A stretch of DNA of 64,000 nt from positions 1 to 64,000 of the forward strand of contig NZ_AULG01000028.1 in the NCBI RefSeq assembly GCF_000425165.1, written 5' to 3'. Below, piece after piece: positions 53,997 through 63,014 of the stretch (position 1 is its first letter; each line of letters opens with the position of its first letter). The position numbers and the translations under genes were made by a program. The notes beneath the pieces are model-generated. The model made no database searches. It saw nothing but the letters and a program-made list of their open reading frames with translations, and was not told the DNA's origin. Source of the stretch: Photobacterium halotolerans DSM 18316. Its GTDB lineage: Bacteria > Pseudomonadota > Gammaproteobacteria > Enterobacterales > Vibrionaceae.

Positions 53997-55550
53997 ATGT
54001 TGAACCTTGCCGCTGCCTTACAGCGTAATGCTGTGTCCAAGCCTGACAAAGTCGCTATTGTTTTTGGTGACACTCAGATCACTTATGCCCAGTTCAATGC
54101 CATTGCCAGCCAGATCGCCAATGGTTTGAAGGCCAAAGGCATACAGCCTGGTGATCGGGTTGCACTGAGCTGTCCCAATCTGCCGTTCTTTCCGCTGGTG
54201 TATTACGGCATTCAAAAAGCGGGCGCAGTCACTGTGCCGCTCAATGTCCTGTTGCGTGAGCGCGAAATTGCCTTCCATCTGGAAGATTCAGCGGCGAAAT
54301 TCTACTTCTGTTTTGAAGGCGTGGAAGGACTGCCAATGGCGCAGGCCGGTATGGCAGCCTTTAATCAGGTCGATGGCTGCGAGCACATGGTAGTGATGAC
54401 GGCCGATCAGTCTGCGATGGATTACCAGGGGCTGCCGACTCTGACAGCCTTCATGAACGATCAGTCACCTGTGTGTGATTATACACCCCGTGAAGCGGAT
54501 GATACCGCAGTCGTCCTGTATACCTCGGGCACCACGGGTAAACCGAAAGGGGCGGAGCTGACGCACAGCAATCAGTACATCAATGCACTGGCCGCGCAGA
54601 ATCTGATGGAAATGCGAGGTGACGACGTACACTTGCTGACCCTGCCGCTGTTCCATACCTTTGGTCAGACAGTCAATATGAATGCGCCCGTCAGCCTGGG
54701 CTGTACTATGGTGATGGTGGCCCGCTTTGACCCGGCAACCGTGAAGGGATTAATTGAAAAGCATAAGGTCACCCTATTTGCCGGTGTGCCGACTATGTAT
54801 ATCGGCATGAATCTGTGCCAGGCCGACAACGATGTGTCTTCATTGCGTCTGGGTGTCAGTGGCGGCGCGTCGCTGCCGGTGGAAGTGCTGCGTACCTTTG
54901 AAGAGAAATTCAACGTACCGATTCTTGAAGGTTACGGTCTGTCGGAAACCAGCCCTATCGCCAGTTTCAATCATCTGGACATGCCCCGGATTCCGGGCTC
55001 AGTCGGCCAGCCGATTCAGGGCGTTGAGGTGCGTGTGGTTGATGACAATGGCCAGCCACTGCCACAGGGTGAACCGGGCGAAATCATCATACGTGGTCAT
55101 AACATCATGAAAGGCTACCTCAACCGGCCGGAAGAGAATGAGAAAGCCCTGCGCAATGGCTGGTTCTACACCGGCGATGTCGGACGGTTTGATGACAAGG
55201 GCAATCTGTTCATTGTCGACCGGGTCAAGGATTTGATTATCCGGGGTGGCTTTAACGTCTATCCGCGTGAAATTGAAGAAGTGTTCATGACGCACGCTGA
55301 CGTGGCGATGGTCGCGGTAGTCGGTGTGCCCTGTGATCAGTATGGCGAAGAAGTGAAAGCCTTTGTGGTACTGAAAGAGGGCGCGCAGGTATCCGGAGAG
55401 GAGCTGAAAGCCTGGGGTAAAGAACAGCTTGCCGCTTATAAATACCCGCGCATGGTCGAGATCCGTCAGGCACTGCCAATGAATGCGACCGGTAAAATCC
55501 TCAAGAAAGATCTCAGGGCCGAAGTGCGGCAGGCCGCAGAAACCGCTTAA
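53997..55550 (+). CDS. Long-chain fatty acyl-CoA ligase (AMP-binding)
   Basis: About 517 residues of the ANL superfamily. ATP/AMP loop VVLYTSGTTGKPKGAEL, core motif EGYGLSETSP, YTGDVGRFDDKGN, hinge VDRVKDLIIRGGFNVYP and the catalytic Lys in MNATGKILKKDLR are all present. It activates a carboxylic acid, probably a fatty acid, to its CoA ester. FadD-like but shorter than E. coli FadD; exact chain length preference unknown. ATG 53997 follows AAGGA. Confidence 0.9.
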   Translation: MLNLAAALQRNAVSKPDKVAIVFGDTQITYAQFNAIASQIANGLKAKGIQPGDRVALSCPNLPFFPLVYYGIQKAGAVTVPLNVLLREREIAFHLEDSAAKFYFCFEGVEGLPMAQAGMAAFNQVDGCEHMVVMTADQSAMDYQGLPTLTAFMNDQSPVCDYTPREADDTAVVLYTSGTTGKPKGAELTHSNQYINALAAQNLMEMRGDDVHLLTLPLFHTFGQTVNMNAPVSLGCTMVMVARFDPATVKGLIEKHKVTLFAGVPTMYIGMNLCQADNDVSSLRLGVSGGASLPVEVLRTFEEKFNVPILEGYGLSETSPIASFNHLDMPRIPGSVGQPIQGVEVRVVDDNGQPLPQGEPGEIIIRGHNIMKGYLNRPEENEKALRNGWFYTGDVGRFDDKGNLFIVDRVKDLIIRGGFNVYPREIEEVFMTHADVAMVAVVGVPCDQYGEEVKAFVVLKEGAQVSGEELKAWGKEQLAAYKYPRMVEIRQALPMNATGKILKKDLRAEVRQAAETA

Positions 55551-55704
55551 ACCTCATCAACATCAGGCACCGGGTAATCTGCCCGGTGTTGGCATTTTCC
55601 CTGTTTATCCTAATCTCCTGTTTTCCCTTGTTACAGCTACAATTATCCAGAATATCCTTAACCTTAAGCCTGTTGTTCATTCATTAATGGCAAACGGAGG
55701 CCCT

Positions 55705-56085
55705 ATGCATACCACTCATGGATTATTGTTTGAGGTAGACAGGGATGGCGATAACTTTTTTATGGAACTGAAAGCTATCGGCAAGCTCACTCACCAGGAT
55801 TATGAACGGATCACCCCATTGATCGACGATGCCCTTGACGGTGTGGCTAATCCTAAGGTCAATGTCTATTTCGATGGCTCAGAGTTTGAGGGCTGGGAAT
55901 TACAGGCCGCATGGGATGACCTTAAACTTGGCCTGAAGCACGGTAAAAAGTTTCACCGGATTGCCATTTATGGTAATCAGCGCTGGATGGACATAGTGGC
56001 TAAAATTGGCAGCTGGTTTATCTCAGGTGAAGTGAAATGCTTCGACACCCCCTTTGACGCATTAGCCTGGTTAAGAGAAGACTGA
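55705..56085 (+). CDS. SpoIIAA-like (STAS-type) protein
   Basis: 126 residues. The pattern LTHQDYERITPLIDDAL, VYFDGSEFEGWELQAAWDDLKLGLKHGKKFHRIAIYG and WFISGEVKCFDTPFDALAWL is that of the SpoIIAA-like/DUF3478 group, small cytoplasmic proteins with a STAS-like fold. Function is not established. GGAGG at 55696-55700 fixes the start at 55705; the frame is open further upstream into the ligase gene but without a start signal. Confidence 0.8.
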   Translation: MHTTHGLLFEVDRDGDNFFMELKAIGKLTHQDYERITPLIDDALDGVANPKVNVYFDGSEFEGWELQAAWDDLKLGLKHGKKFHRIAIYGNQRWMDIVAKIGSWFISGEVKCFDTPFDALAWLRED

Positions 56086-56217
56086 AACTGACAGCTCGAT
56101 GTTTGTTGCTGTTTTTGCTGGGATTTACTCGTCTGTAAAGCAGGGAGTTGCTATGATGCAGCAGTATTCATGCTCTGGGGGAGTCCCCACTATGGCTGTT
56201 TAAACAGGGAGGCAGCT

Positions 56218-56943
56218 TTGCAGTTTCGAACCTTTTCTTTTTTACCTCTTTCTTCTGTTTTGTTATTGGGGTGTTTTACCAGTGCCGGCTCCATGGCGGC
56301 AAGCCCGTTACCGACTGCCGTTAAACCAGCGTCGGAACTGCCATCGGACCAGGCGGCCGGCCAGGAAGCAGACCAAGAAGCCAGCCGTTATTTCTTCGGC
56401 TTACGGGGCGGCGTCAGCCTGATGGGGTTAACGGACACAGCAACGATAGCCGGCGTGTCGTCATCCTCTGATGACGCTGATGCCAATGGCTTCTGGGGCG
56501 TGGATATTGGCTATTACACACCCGAAGGGCGCAGCCGGCTTTACTACAGTTTTGAACGGCATGTGGCGGAAAGCCAGTACCCGTCATCAGGGCTGAAATA
56601 TGACAATATCGCTAATCTGAACCTGCTCGGCACAGACTACTTTTTCCTGTACCACAAAGACTTTTCGCCGTATGTCGGCCTGCATTTCGGTTATGCCAGC
56701 GTCAGTTCCGATTCCGGTTATCAGGGCGACTACAAAACCAGCGGTTTTGTGATTGGTATGCAAACCGGCCTGGCGTGGCGCGTTTCATCTGACATGACAG
56801 TTGAAGCCGGTTTCAGACACACAGTGTTGCCAAGCAAGCTGAAAACCTGGCAAGGGCAGGACGAGTCGGGCAACAGCATAAACTTTGAATCTCAGCAGCG
56901 CGGTGTCAGCTCTTTGTTTCTGGCGGCGAACTACCGTTACTGA
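56218..56943 (+). CDS. Outer-membrane beta-barrel protein
   Basis: About 241 residues. A signal peptide (LPLSSVLLLGCFTSAGSMAA) is followed by a Ser/Pro/acidic stretch and a barrel with alternating residues (RYFFGLRGGVSLMGL, YFFLYHKDFSPYVGLHFGYAS) that ends in FLAANYRY with a C-terminal aromatic. LLGC could be a weak lipobox, but cleavage after SMAA looks better. The start is TTG 56218, with GGGAGG at 56207-56212 five bases away; an upstream ATG at 56170 lacks such a site. Function unknown. Confidence 0.75.
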   Translation: MQFRTFSFLPLSSVLLLGCFTSAGSMAASPLPTAVKPASELPSDQAAGQEADQEASRYFFGLRGGVSLMGLTDTATIAGVSSSSDDADANGFWGVDIGYYTPEGRSRLYYSFERHVAESQYPSSGLKYDNIANLNLLGTDYFFLYHKDFSPYVGLHFGYASVSSDSGYQGDYKTSGFVIGMQTGLAWRVSSDMTVEAGFRHTVLPSKLKTWQGQDESGNSINFESQQRGVSSLFLAANYRY

Positions 56944-56995
56944 GTGTTGTTTGCACACAGCTGGCAATGTACATGATGGTGCCGACGGCTTTGGG

Positions 56996-57023
56996 TTTAC
57001 ACCTTTGGCTGTGCGCGTATAAT
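56996..57023 (+). promoter_or_regulatory. Sigma-70 promoter for the PTPS-like gene
   Basis: TTTACA (56996-57001) and a perfect TATAAT (57018-57023) with a 16-base spacer. The -10 box covers an ATG at 57022, which therefore cannot be the translation start; this places the start at GTG 57067. Confidence 0.75.
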
Positions 57024-57066
57024 GCCCAGCTCCGAAAACGACAATCATTTCTGTAAGGACGTCAGC

Positions 57067-57945
57067 GTGAAGCTATTTGTCAGAGATCTCACCGTTATTG
57101 ATGCCTCCTACCTGTGCCCGACCAGAGGTATGGTAGGAGAAAGCTGGATTCTGGACGTGGTGATGTCTGGCGAGCTGAATGAAATGAGCATGGTGCTGGA
57201 TTTCAGCCGTGTCAAAAAGCAGATTAAACAGCTGGTGGATCAGTATGTTGATCACCGTCTGCTAGTGCCGGCTGCCAATGCATCGATCAAAATGGCCGCG
57301 ACTCAGCCGGGTTATGCGACCCTGGATCTGCTTCGTGGTGATAAAAGTATTCATCTGCATTGCCCGGAAGAAGCCTATTGCCTGGTGGATGCTGACGCCA
57401 TCACCATAGAGACAGTCACCCGGCATTTGCATCAGGTACTGTCAGGTAAGCTGCCGGACAATGTCCAGGGCCTTGAACTGGTATTACGTCACGAAAAGAT
57501 TGATGGTGCGTTTTATCACTACAGCCACGGCCTGAAAAAGCATGACGGCAACTGTCAGCGCATAGCACACGGTCACCGCTCACCGATTGAGCTGTATGTT
57601 GATGGCCAGCGTGACCCTAAACTGGAAGCAGACTGGGCGACGCGCTGGACGGATATCTATCTGGGCACTGAAGAAGATCAGGTGAGTATTTCAGAGCTGA
57701 ACCTGAGTGAGCACGCCGCTGGCGCTAGTGATGACACCCATTATGGTTTCCGCTATACCGCGCCGCAGGGTCTGTTTGAGCTTGCGATCGCCAAAAGCGA
57801 GACGGAAATGATAGGCACAGATACCACGATTGAGCTGCTGGCACACTATATTGCTGCCGCCGTAAAACCTGCTATTGGTGCGCATCAGGCGTTGGACGTC
57901 GTTGCCTATGAAGGGGTTGGTAAAGGTGCGATGGCGAGTCTGTAA
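57067..57945 (+). CDS. Tandem 6-pyruvoyl-tetrahydropterin-synthase-like protein
   Basis: About 292 residues, twice the size of QueD or PTPS. The first half has the PTPS strand-helix MVLDFSRVKKQIKQLVDQYVDHRLL but lacks the zinc-binding HGH (GESW stands there). The second half keeps FYHYSHGL and CQRIAHGHRSPIELYVDG, with the catalytic Cys and the zinc His residues. So one degenerate and one complete unit appear fused. It may make a carboxy- or pyruvoyl-pterin in the queuosine or pterin pathways; similar long proteins in Vibrio are usually annotated simply as PTPS. The GTG start has AAGGAC seven bases upstream and the promoter argument above. Confidence 0.8.
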   Translation: MKLFVRDLTVIDASYLCPTRGMVGESWILDVVMSGELNEMSMVLDFSRVKKQIKQLVDQYVDHRLLVPAANASIKMAATQPGYATLDLLRGDKSIHLHCPEEAYCLVDADAITIETVTRHLHQVLSGKLPDNVQGLELVLRHEKIDGAFYHYSHGLKKHDGNCQRIAHGHRSPIELYVDGQRDPKLEADWATRWTDIYLGTEEDQVSISELNLSEHAAGASDDTHYGFRYTAPQGLFELAIAKSETEMIGTDTTIELLAHYIAAAVKPAIGAHQALDVVAYEGVGKGAMASL

Positions 57946-58046
57946 TCGTACCGGGAAACCGGTTATTTCCCTTCAAAGCATGTCTTAAACAGCAGTGCGC
58001 CCGCGGGAACCCTAACAGCGAGCGCAATGTCTGAAGTTTAGCTTGT

Positions 58047-58215
58047 ATGTCGCGCTTGAGTCTGGTGGTTCATTTGGCATTGTCTGATGCGCGCCAGGTA
58101 CTCTTTGTTGGTGCAAAGAGTACCCAGAAAGCCCCTTTTGTTCTTTGGTGTTGTCCGGGTCGGTTGCAGGCGCTCCCGGCGCCGACAACCTGAAAATTCG
58201 TCCTGAATTTTCCCC
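58047..58215 (+). repeat. Interspersed structured repeat, copy 1
   Basis: About 170 bases starting ATGTCGCGCTTG and ending TTTTCCCC. It holds two hairpins: GGTACTCTTTG/CAAAGAGTACC (58097-58107 and 58114-58124) and GAAAATTC/GAATTTTC (58192-58199 and 58205-58212), with a conserved GGCGCTCCCGGCGCCGAC block between. Closely related copies lie at 58364 and 63882. An open frame from the shared ATG exists in this copy but is broken in copy 3, so it is unlikely to be a gene. Confidence 0.85.
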
Positions 58216-58363
58216 TGGGGGAGAGGCAAGCATCAAACTTCTCATTTCTGCTTTAAAAGTACAGCCAGAAACCCAGTTAAATTATTTATGATTCAATATA
58301 TTACCGTCATTACCATGCAGGCGGCGAGTACGGCTACGGGTTGCTGTGTCTGATTCTGATGGC

Positions 58364-58534
58364 ATGTCGCGCTTGAGTGCTGTGCTTTTCTCACCATCTT
58401 CTGATGCGCGCCAGGTACTCTTTGTGGGGGCAAAGAGTACCCAGAAAGCCCCTTTTTGTTCTCTGGTGTTGTCCGGGGCGGTTGTAGGCGCTCCCGGCGC
58501 CGACAACCTGAAAATTCGTCCTGAATTTTCCCCC
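58364..58534 (+). repeat. Interspersed structured repeat, copy 2
   Basis: Same element as at 58047, same orientation, about 150 bases further on. Hairpins at 58414-58424/58431-58441 and 58510-58517/58523-58530. After the shared first 15 bases it differs from copy 1 for about 25 bases, then matches closely to the end. The bases between the two copies (58216-58363) contain no gene. Confidence 0.85.
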
Positions 58535-58574
58535 TGCAGGAGTGGGTTTCTTGGATTTAGCCTGACTTGTTGTT

Positions 58575-59816
58575 TCAGTCCGCCTCACGCTGTTGTTGAA
58601 TCTCAGCCACTTTATCGCAAATGTAGTCGGCAATTGGCATGGCAGAGGTCGCTGCCGGTGACGGCGCGTTACACACGTGCAGGCTGCGCGGGCTGTCTGC
58701 AAACAGAAAGTCATGAACCAGCGTGCCGTCTTTCAGTACGGCCTGAGCACGAATACCTGCCGGGTAGGGCTCCAGATCGCTCAGCGTCAGGCCCGGACAG
58801 TATTTACGCACCCGTTCAAGATACCCGGCTTTCCACCAGGCATCTTTGAATTCCCGCAATCCGGTTTTCAGGTGCTTGCCGGTGACATGCCAGAAACCGG
58901 GGAAAGCCAGCATGTCCAGGCTGTCACGCAGGCTGAAATTAAATCGCCCGTAACCCTCGCGTTTAAATCCCTGTACCGCGTTCGGGCCAACCGTCACCGA
59001 GCCATCTATCATGCGTGTCAGGTGAACACCTAAAAAGGGTAGGGAAGGGTCCGGGATCGGATAGATAAGGTGACGGACAATCTGATTGTGTCTGGCGGCC
59101 AGGCGGTAATATTCTCCGCGGTAGGGGATGATCTGAAAATCGGTCTCCAACCCCATCATGTTGGTCAGGCGGTCGGCCATTAACCCGCCGCAACACACCA
59201 GAAAACGGCCTTTGACAGAAAAAGAATCCGTACTCGCTGTGTGGCTCTGGCGGCAGGTCAGTTCGATGTGATCACTGCGCTCTGCGATGGCTGTCACTTG
59301 GGTATCCAGGGCCGTTTCGCCGCCTGAGGCGGTAAAGTCACTGGCCATGTGCTCAGTCACCAGACGGTAATCCACTATGCTGGTCGCTGGGACAAACAGT
59401 GCCCCCAGCCCGCAAATGTTCGGCTCTCTTGCCTGCAGTTGCGCCTGATCCAGCGCTTCAACTTCAATCCCGTTTTCACGGCAACGTGCCAGCAGATCCT
59501 GCATCCGGCGCACTTCCGTCTCATTGGTGGCAACCAGCAATTTGCCGCAGTTGTCGACCGGAATAGCATGCTGGCGACAAAAATCCACAGTACGTTGCAC
59601 GCCTTCTTTGCAAAACCGAGCTTTCAGGCTGCCGGGCGCATAATACACACCGGCATGGATCACACCGCTGTTGTGGCCGGTCTGGTGACACGCGAGCGCG
59701 CTTTCTTTTTCAATCAGCAGAATCTTGCTGCCAGGATACCGGCGTAACAAAGCATTGGCTGTGGCGACACCCACAATGCCCCCGCCAATCACCAGATAAT
59801 CGTAATACTCATTCAT
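58575..59816 (-). CDS. lhgO: L-2-hydroxyglutarate oxidase
   Basis: 413 residues of the DAO/GlpA FAD family. FAD site YLVIGGGIVGVATANALLRR; HQTGHNSGVIHAGVYYAPGSLKA is the signature of L-2-hydroxyglutarate oxidase/dehydrogenase. FLGVHLTRMIDGSVTVGPNAV and a C-terminal SPAATSAMPIADYI complete the fold. It oxidises L-2-hydroxyglutarate to 2-oxoglutarate and feeds electrons to the membrane. AAAGGA precedes ATG 59816. Two repeat copies lie just after its stop codon. Confidence 0.93.
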   Translation of the reverse strand: MNEYYDYLVIGGGIVGVATANALLRRYPGSKILLIEKESALACHQTGHNSGVIHAGVYYAPGSLKARFCKEGVQRTVDFCRQHAIPVDNCGKLLVATNETEVRRMQDLLARCRENGIEVEALDQAQLQAREPNICGLGALFVPATSIVDYRLVTEHMASDFTASGGETALDTQVTAIAERSDHIELTCRQSHTASTDSFSVKGRFLVCCGGLMADRLTNMMGLETDFQIIPYRGEYYRLAARHNQIVRHLIYPIPDPSLPFLGVHLTRMIDGSVTVGPNAVQGFKREGYGRFNFSLRDSLDMLAFPGFWHVTGKHLKTGLREFKDAWWKAGYLERVRKYCPGLTLSDLEPYPAGIRAQAVLKDGTLVHDFLFADSPRSLHVCNAPSPAATSAMPIADYICDKVAEIQQQREAD

Positions 59817-60004
59817 CGCGGATCCTTTGCAATTGTAACTTAGGCCAGATCAGGCCGACATCATCATGATTTATAAGATATTTAAACACCAAGCAGTCAG
59901 AGTGGCAAAAGGATAAATTGTCTTTATCAGGCTTGCTTTTTTCTTATCGCATCTTGCGATACGCGCGCTCTGGTGGTTTAATAGCCGCCATCACCTCATT
60001 TGGA
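59817..60004. other. Noncoding gap upstream of lhgO
   Basis: Region between the lhgO start and the large stem-loop at 60005. It should hold the leftward lhgO promoter; no gene or exact operator is visible. Confidence 0.5.
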
Positions 60005-60084
60005 GTTAACGCCTGCATGAATCACTAACCCCTGACATCCTTTGAACTTTTTCTTTTGGATCCGCAGGGTTAGTGGGCGTTAAC
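60005..60084 (+). promoter_or_regulatory. Large stem-loop in the leader of the ABC-F gene
   Basis: GTTAACGCC (60005-60013) pairs with GGCGTTAAC (60076-60084), and CACTAACCCCTG (60023-60034) pairs, with one bulged C, with CAGGGTTAGTG (60065-60075). The loop holds a T-rich stretch. A very short reading frame, ATG AAT CAC TAA, starts at 60017 inside the left arm. It lies 130 bases before the ABC-F start. Leader attenuation is known for several ABC-F genes, so a regulatory role is plausible but not shown. Confidence 0.55.
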
Positions 60085-60214
60085 CGTCTTTGTCTGAGCA
60101 GTCACCGACTGTGAATCACCGTATTGTGATTGGTTGTGCTACTCAGATCTGTCTGCAAAAAAGCAATCTCTTCTGACGGTAATGTCTCTCCCTGCGCTTG
60201 CACCGGAGGTCTTT

Positions 60215-61792
60215 ATGACATTATTGCAAGCTCAGTCTCTGACTGTTTTACTTCCCCACGGGGAACCGCTGTTTTCTGATGTTTCACTCACTTTAGATCG
60301 TGAAACCACCGCACTGGTCGGCCGTAACGGCAGTGGCAAATCTGTGCTGGCGGCACTGTTAAGCGGAGCCCGCCAGCCGGATGAAGGCCGGGTGATCAGG
60401 CACTCAAACATCGCATACTTACCTCAGCTGACGGTGCAGAACGACTTGTCGGCGTTGGGCACTGTCGCACAAGCACTGGGTGTGGAGGGCTGTCTGCAAG
60501 CGTTGCAACGTATAGCCGCCGGCAGTTGCGATCCGGCGGATTTTGAGGCAGCAGGCGATCAATGGGATCTGCCCGATTCCCTGTCCCGCCAGCTGGCAGA
60601 GCTGGGATTACCGTCCGATCCCGGACAGTCTTGCACCAGCCTGAGCGGCGGTGAGCTGACACGGTTGCGATTATGGCTCTGCTTTCGCAGTGACGCTGAA
60701 TTGCTCATTCTTGATGAGCCGTCAAACCATCTGGATCGGCATGGAAGAGAATGGCTGTCGCAGCAAATCACCCGCTTTCAGGGCGGCATATTGCTGATCA
60801 GCCATGATCAATCCTTACTGAAAAGCGCGGATCGCATTGTCGAACTCAGCCACACAGGGTTAGCCTGCTATGGCACAGATTTTGTGCAATACCGGCAACA
60901 GAAACATCATGAAACCCAGTTACTGGCAACACGGCTGTCGAAAGCAAAACAGCAAATCAGCGCTATCAATCGCCAGCATCAGCGTAATGAAGAAAAAGCG
61001 CAGCGCCGGGCGGCGGCCGGTAAGCGGGACAGACACGCTGGCAGCCAGTCCATGCTGCTGCTCGATTATCAGAAAAACGCGGCAGAAAGCGCGGTATCAT
61101 CCAGGAAGCATCAGCAACATCAGCAGCTTGAACATGCGCAGCAGCAGTTGAAGTCGCTGCAGGAGAAAGTGGATACCGCCAAGCCGCTGAGCTTCAGTAC
61201 CGACAGTGCGAACAAGCGAAGTGCGCGTTTACTGACGGTCACTCAATTGGGCCTGCACCGGGGGCAGTTGCCTGCCATCAGCCGAACTGTCTGGTATGGC
61301 GATAAAATTCACCTGCGCGGCAGTAACGGCACAGGTAAGTCGACGTTGCTGAAAACGCTGCTGGGTGATATGCCCGTCAAATCGGGTGAGATTCACAGGC
61401 ACGGGCCGCTTTGTTATCTCGACCAGCATTTCTCCTTATTTGATTTGCAGGCCAGCCTGCTTGATAACCTGACGCGTCTGTGCCCTGCCTATACGGCCGC
61501 TGAGCTGCGAACCCTGGCAGCGTGTATAGGTTTTCGCCGTGAAAGAGTCGGGCAGCAAATGTCGACCCTGAGTGGCGGAGAACGAATGCGACTGGCGATG
61601 CTGGTGGTGAGTCATCAGCAGCAGGAAGGGGTTTTGTTGCTGGATGAGCCGGACAACCACCTTGATTTCGACGGAAAATCCATGATGGCGCAGGCATTGA
61701 GTGAGCACAGAGGCAGCTTCATTCTGGTCAGCCATGATCAGGATTTTGTTGATGCGTGCGGTGTGAATCAGCGCTGGGATCTTTCCAGATAA
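60215..61792 (+). CDS. ABC-F family ATPase
   Basis: About 525 residues with two ABC domains and no membrane segment. Walker A motifs GRNGSGKS and GSNGTGKS, signatures SLSGGELTR and TLSGGERMR, and Walker B motifs LLILDEPSNHLD and VLLLDEPDNHLD. A long Gln/Lys/Arg-rich helical linker lies between (about 230-340). ABC-F proteins bind the ribosomal E site and ease translation stalls; some give antibiotic resistance. The exact subfamily is unclear. GGAGG at 60205-60209 fixes ATG 60215. Confidence 0.9.
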   Translation: MTLLQAQSLTVLLPHGEPLFSDVSLTLDRETTALVGRNGSGKSVLAALLSGARQPDEGRVIRHSNIAYLPQLTVQNDLSALGTVAQALGVEGCLQALQRIAAGSCDPADFEAAGDQWDLPDSLSRQLAELGLPSDPGQSCTSLSGGELTRLRLWLCFRSDAELLILDEPSNHLDRHGREWLSQQITRFQGGILLISHDQSLLKSADRIVELSHTGLACYGTDFVQYRQQKHHETQLLATRLSKAKQQISAINRQHQRNEEKAQRRAAAGKRDRHAGSQSMLLLDYQKNAAESAVSSRKHQQHQQLEHAQQQLKSLQEKVDTAKPLSFSTDSANKRSARLLTVTQLGLHRGQLPAISRTVWYGDKIHLRGSNGTGKSTLLKTLLGDMPVKSGEIHRHGPLCYLDQHFSLFDLQASLLDNLTRLCPAYTAAELRTLAACIGFRRERVGQQMSTLSGGERMRLAMLVVSHQQQEGVLLLDEPDNHLDFDGKSMMAQALSEHRGSFILVSHDQDFVDACGVNQRWDLSR

Positions 61793-61833
61793 TTCGACTA
61801 TGCTATCTGAGGCTTATGGATAAGGAGAACATT

Positions 61834-62277
61834 ATGTCACAAACGCCATCGTCACAAACCTCAACGTCGCATAGCCTGAGCGGCCATTGTTTGTGCGGCA
61901 AAGTCGGGCTCAAATCAACCAGCGGCGCTTTGCATGCTGAGGCATGCCATTGCGGCATGTGCAGAAAGTGGAGCGGCGGGCCGTATTTGTCGGTAGCCGC
62001 TGGCACTGAAGTGAGCTTTACCGGCGAAGAAAACATCAGTCGGTTTTCTTCCTCTGAATGGGGGGAGAGAGGGTTCTGCAAACACTGTGGCAGCCATTTG
62101 TTTTATTTCCTCAAGCCAACAGGCCAGTACATGGTAGCGGCAGGTTTGCTTGATCAGGAAAGTCAGCTGGAGATGGATCAACAAATCTTCATCGACAAAA
62201 AACCGGCTTACTATGCGTTCAGCAACAACACCGAAAACCTGACCGAAGAAGAAGTCTTCGCCAAATTTGCCCCTTAA
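61834..62277 (+). CDS. GFA-family zinc protein
   Basis: About 147 residues of the GFA (glutathione-dependent formaldehyde-activating enzyme-like) family. Zinc ligands in GHCLCGKVGL, ACHCGMCRKWSGGPYLSV and GFCKHCGSHLFY. Most members have no proven enzymatic role. A good AAGGAG site precedes ATG 61834. It follows the ABC-F gene by 41 bases and may be cotranscribed. Confidence 0.88.
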   Translation: MSQTPSSQTSTSHSLSGHCLCGKVGLKSTSGALHAEACHCGMCRKWSGGPYLSVAAGTEVSFTGEENISRFSSSEWGERGFCKHCGSHLFYFLKPTGQYMVAAGLLDQESQLEMDQQIFIDKKPAYYAFSNNTENLTEEEVFAKFAP

Positions 62278-62286
62278 GCAACAGCC

Positions 62287-62315
62287 ATCCCGGGCCGCAA
62301 CCAGCGGCTCGGGAT
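62287..62315. terminator. Convergent hairpin, GFA gene / CI repressor
   Basis: ATCCCGGGCCGC (62287-62298) and GCGGCTCGGGAT (62304-62315) form a twelve-pair stem with one G-T pair and a five-base loop, placed exactly between two converging stop codons. The leftward side lacks a T run and the rightward side has one only 15 bases later. Confidence 0.65.
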
Positions 62316-62324
62316 AGTGTTCGC

Positions 62325-63014
62325 TCACTGTTTTTTCAAACTCACAGCCACTCGGCCGATCACTTTGATCTCGTTGTCATTCACTTCAAGGCGGGTGTGA
62401 CCAAACATCACCGCCAGCTTGTTCGGTAGCCGCTGGATAGGGTTAATCGACAGGCGCCCGTCCATGTCAATCAGGTAATCACCGCTCACGGCATCGTTCT
62501 GGCTCTTATCAATCAGGAATCGTCCTTCATGGGTTTCCACTTCAATGGTAGATGCCGCATTCAGGTTCCAGGACTGGAAAATGCGCTTAGCGTAGGGGAT
62601 CGTTCCTGTACTGAGCAATTTGCCATTGCTCAGGCTGTAGCTGGACAGGGTGACGACAGTGTCTGATGCCGCGGTAACCGTAGTCGTTTGTTGTTGTGCT
62701 TTGTAGTCATTTGAGGTTTCGGCAATGGCATCATGACCAGCAGATTGGCTGCTCGTGAACGAGTGATGCAGTGTTTCCAGCGGAAAATCCGCCGGCAAGA
62801 TCAGTTGATGAACAGGAATGCCAGTACGTAAATGCGTACGAACGACCAACTCATGAGAGGTGCGATTATGGGTATTCCAGGTGCTGAAAGTGGTTTTCGG
62901 CACGTCAAACACCGCTGCCATCTCACCAAAGGAAGCACAATGGGTTAACTCTCTCAGATTCGAAGTAAAGTCATGACCTTTCAGATAGTCAAAAATAAGG
63001 ATTTTTTTACTCAT
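62325..63014 (-). CDS. Phage CI-type repressor
   Basis: About 229 residues. The N-terminal part (NLRELTHCASFGEMAAVFDVPKTTFSTWN) is the helix-turn-helix of the phage CI repressor family found in P2-like and similar phages. The C-terminal part resembles the S24/LexA-type peptidase fold (GRFLIDKSQNDAVSGDYLIDMDGRLSINPIQRLP), here without an obvious catalytic Ser-Lys pair that I could assign. It is divergent from a small gene at 63182, the classic arrangement of a phage immunity region. No other phage genes are seen to its left. ATG 63014 is likely; a start at 63038 is possible. Confidence 0.75.
   Translation of the reverse strand: MSKKILIFDYLKGHDFTSNLRELTHCASFGEMAAVFDVPKTTFSTWNTHNRTSHELVVRTHLRTGIPVHQLILPADFPLETLHHSFTSSQSAGHDAIAETSNDYKAQQQTTTVTAASDTVVTLSSYSLSNGKLLSTGTIPYAKRIFQSWNLNAASTIEVETHEGRFLIDKSQNDAVSGDYLIDMDGRLSINPIQRLPNKLAVMFGHTRLEVNDNEIKVIGRVAVSLKKQ

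Noticed and set aside
58012-58506. Two leftward frames giving similar peptides (both with APGAP and PDNT)
   Set aside because: The likeness comes from the DNA repeat; neither has a ribosome site and the frame is not kept across copies.
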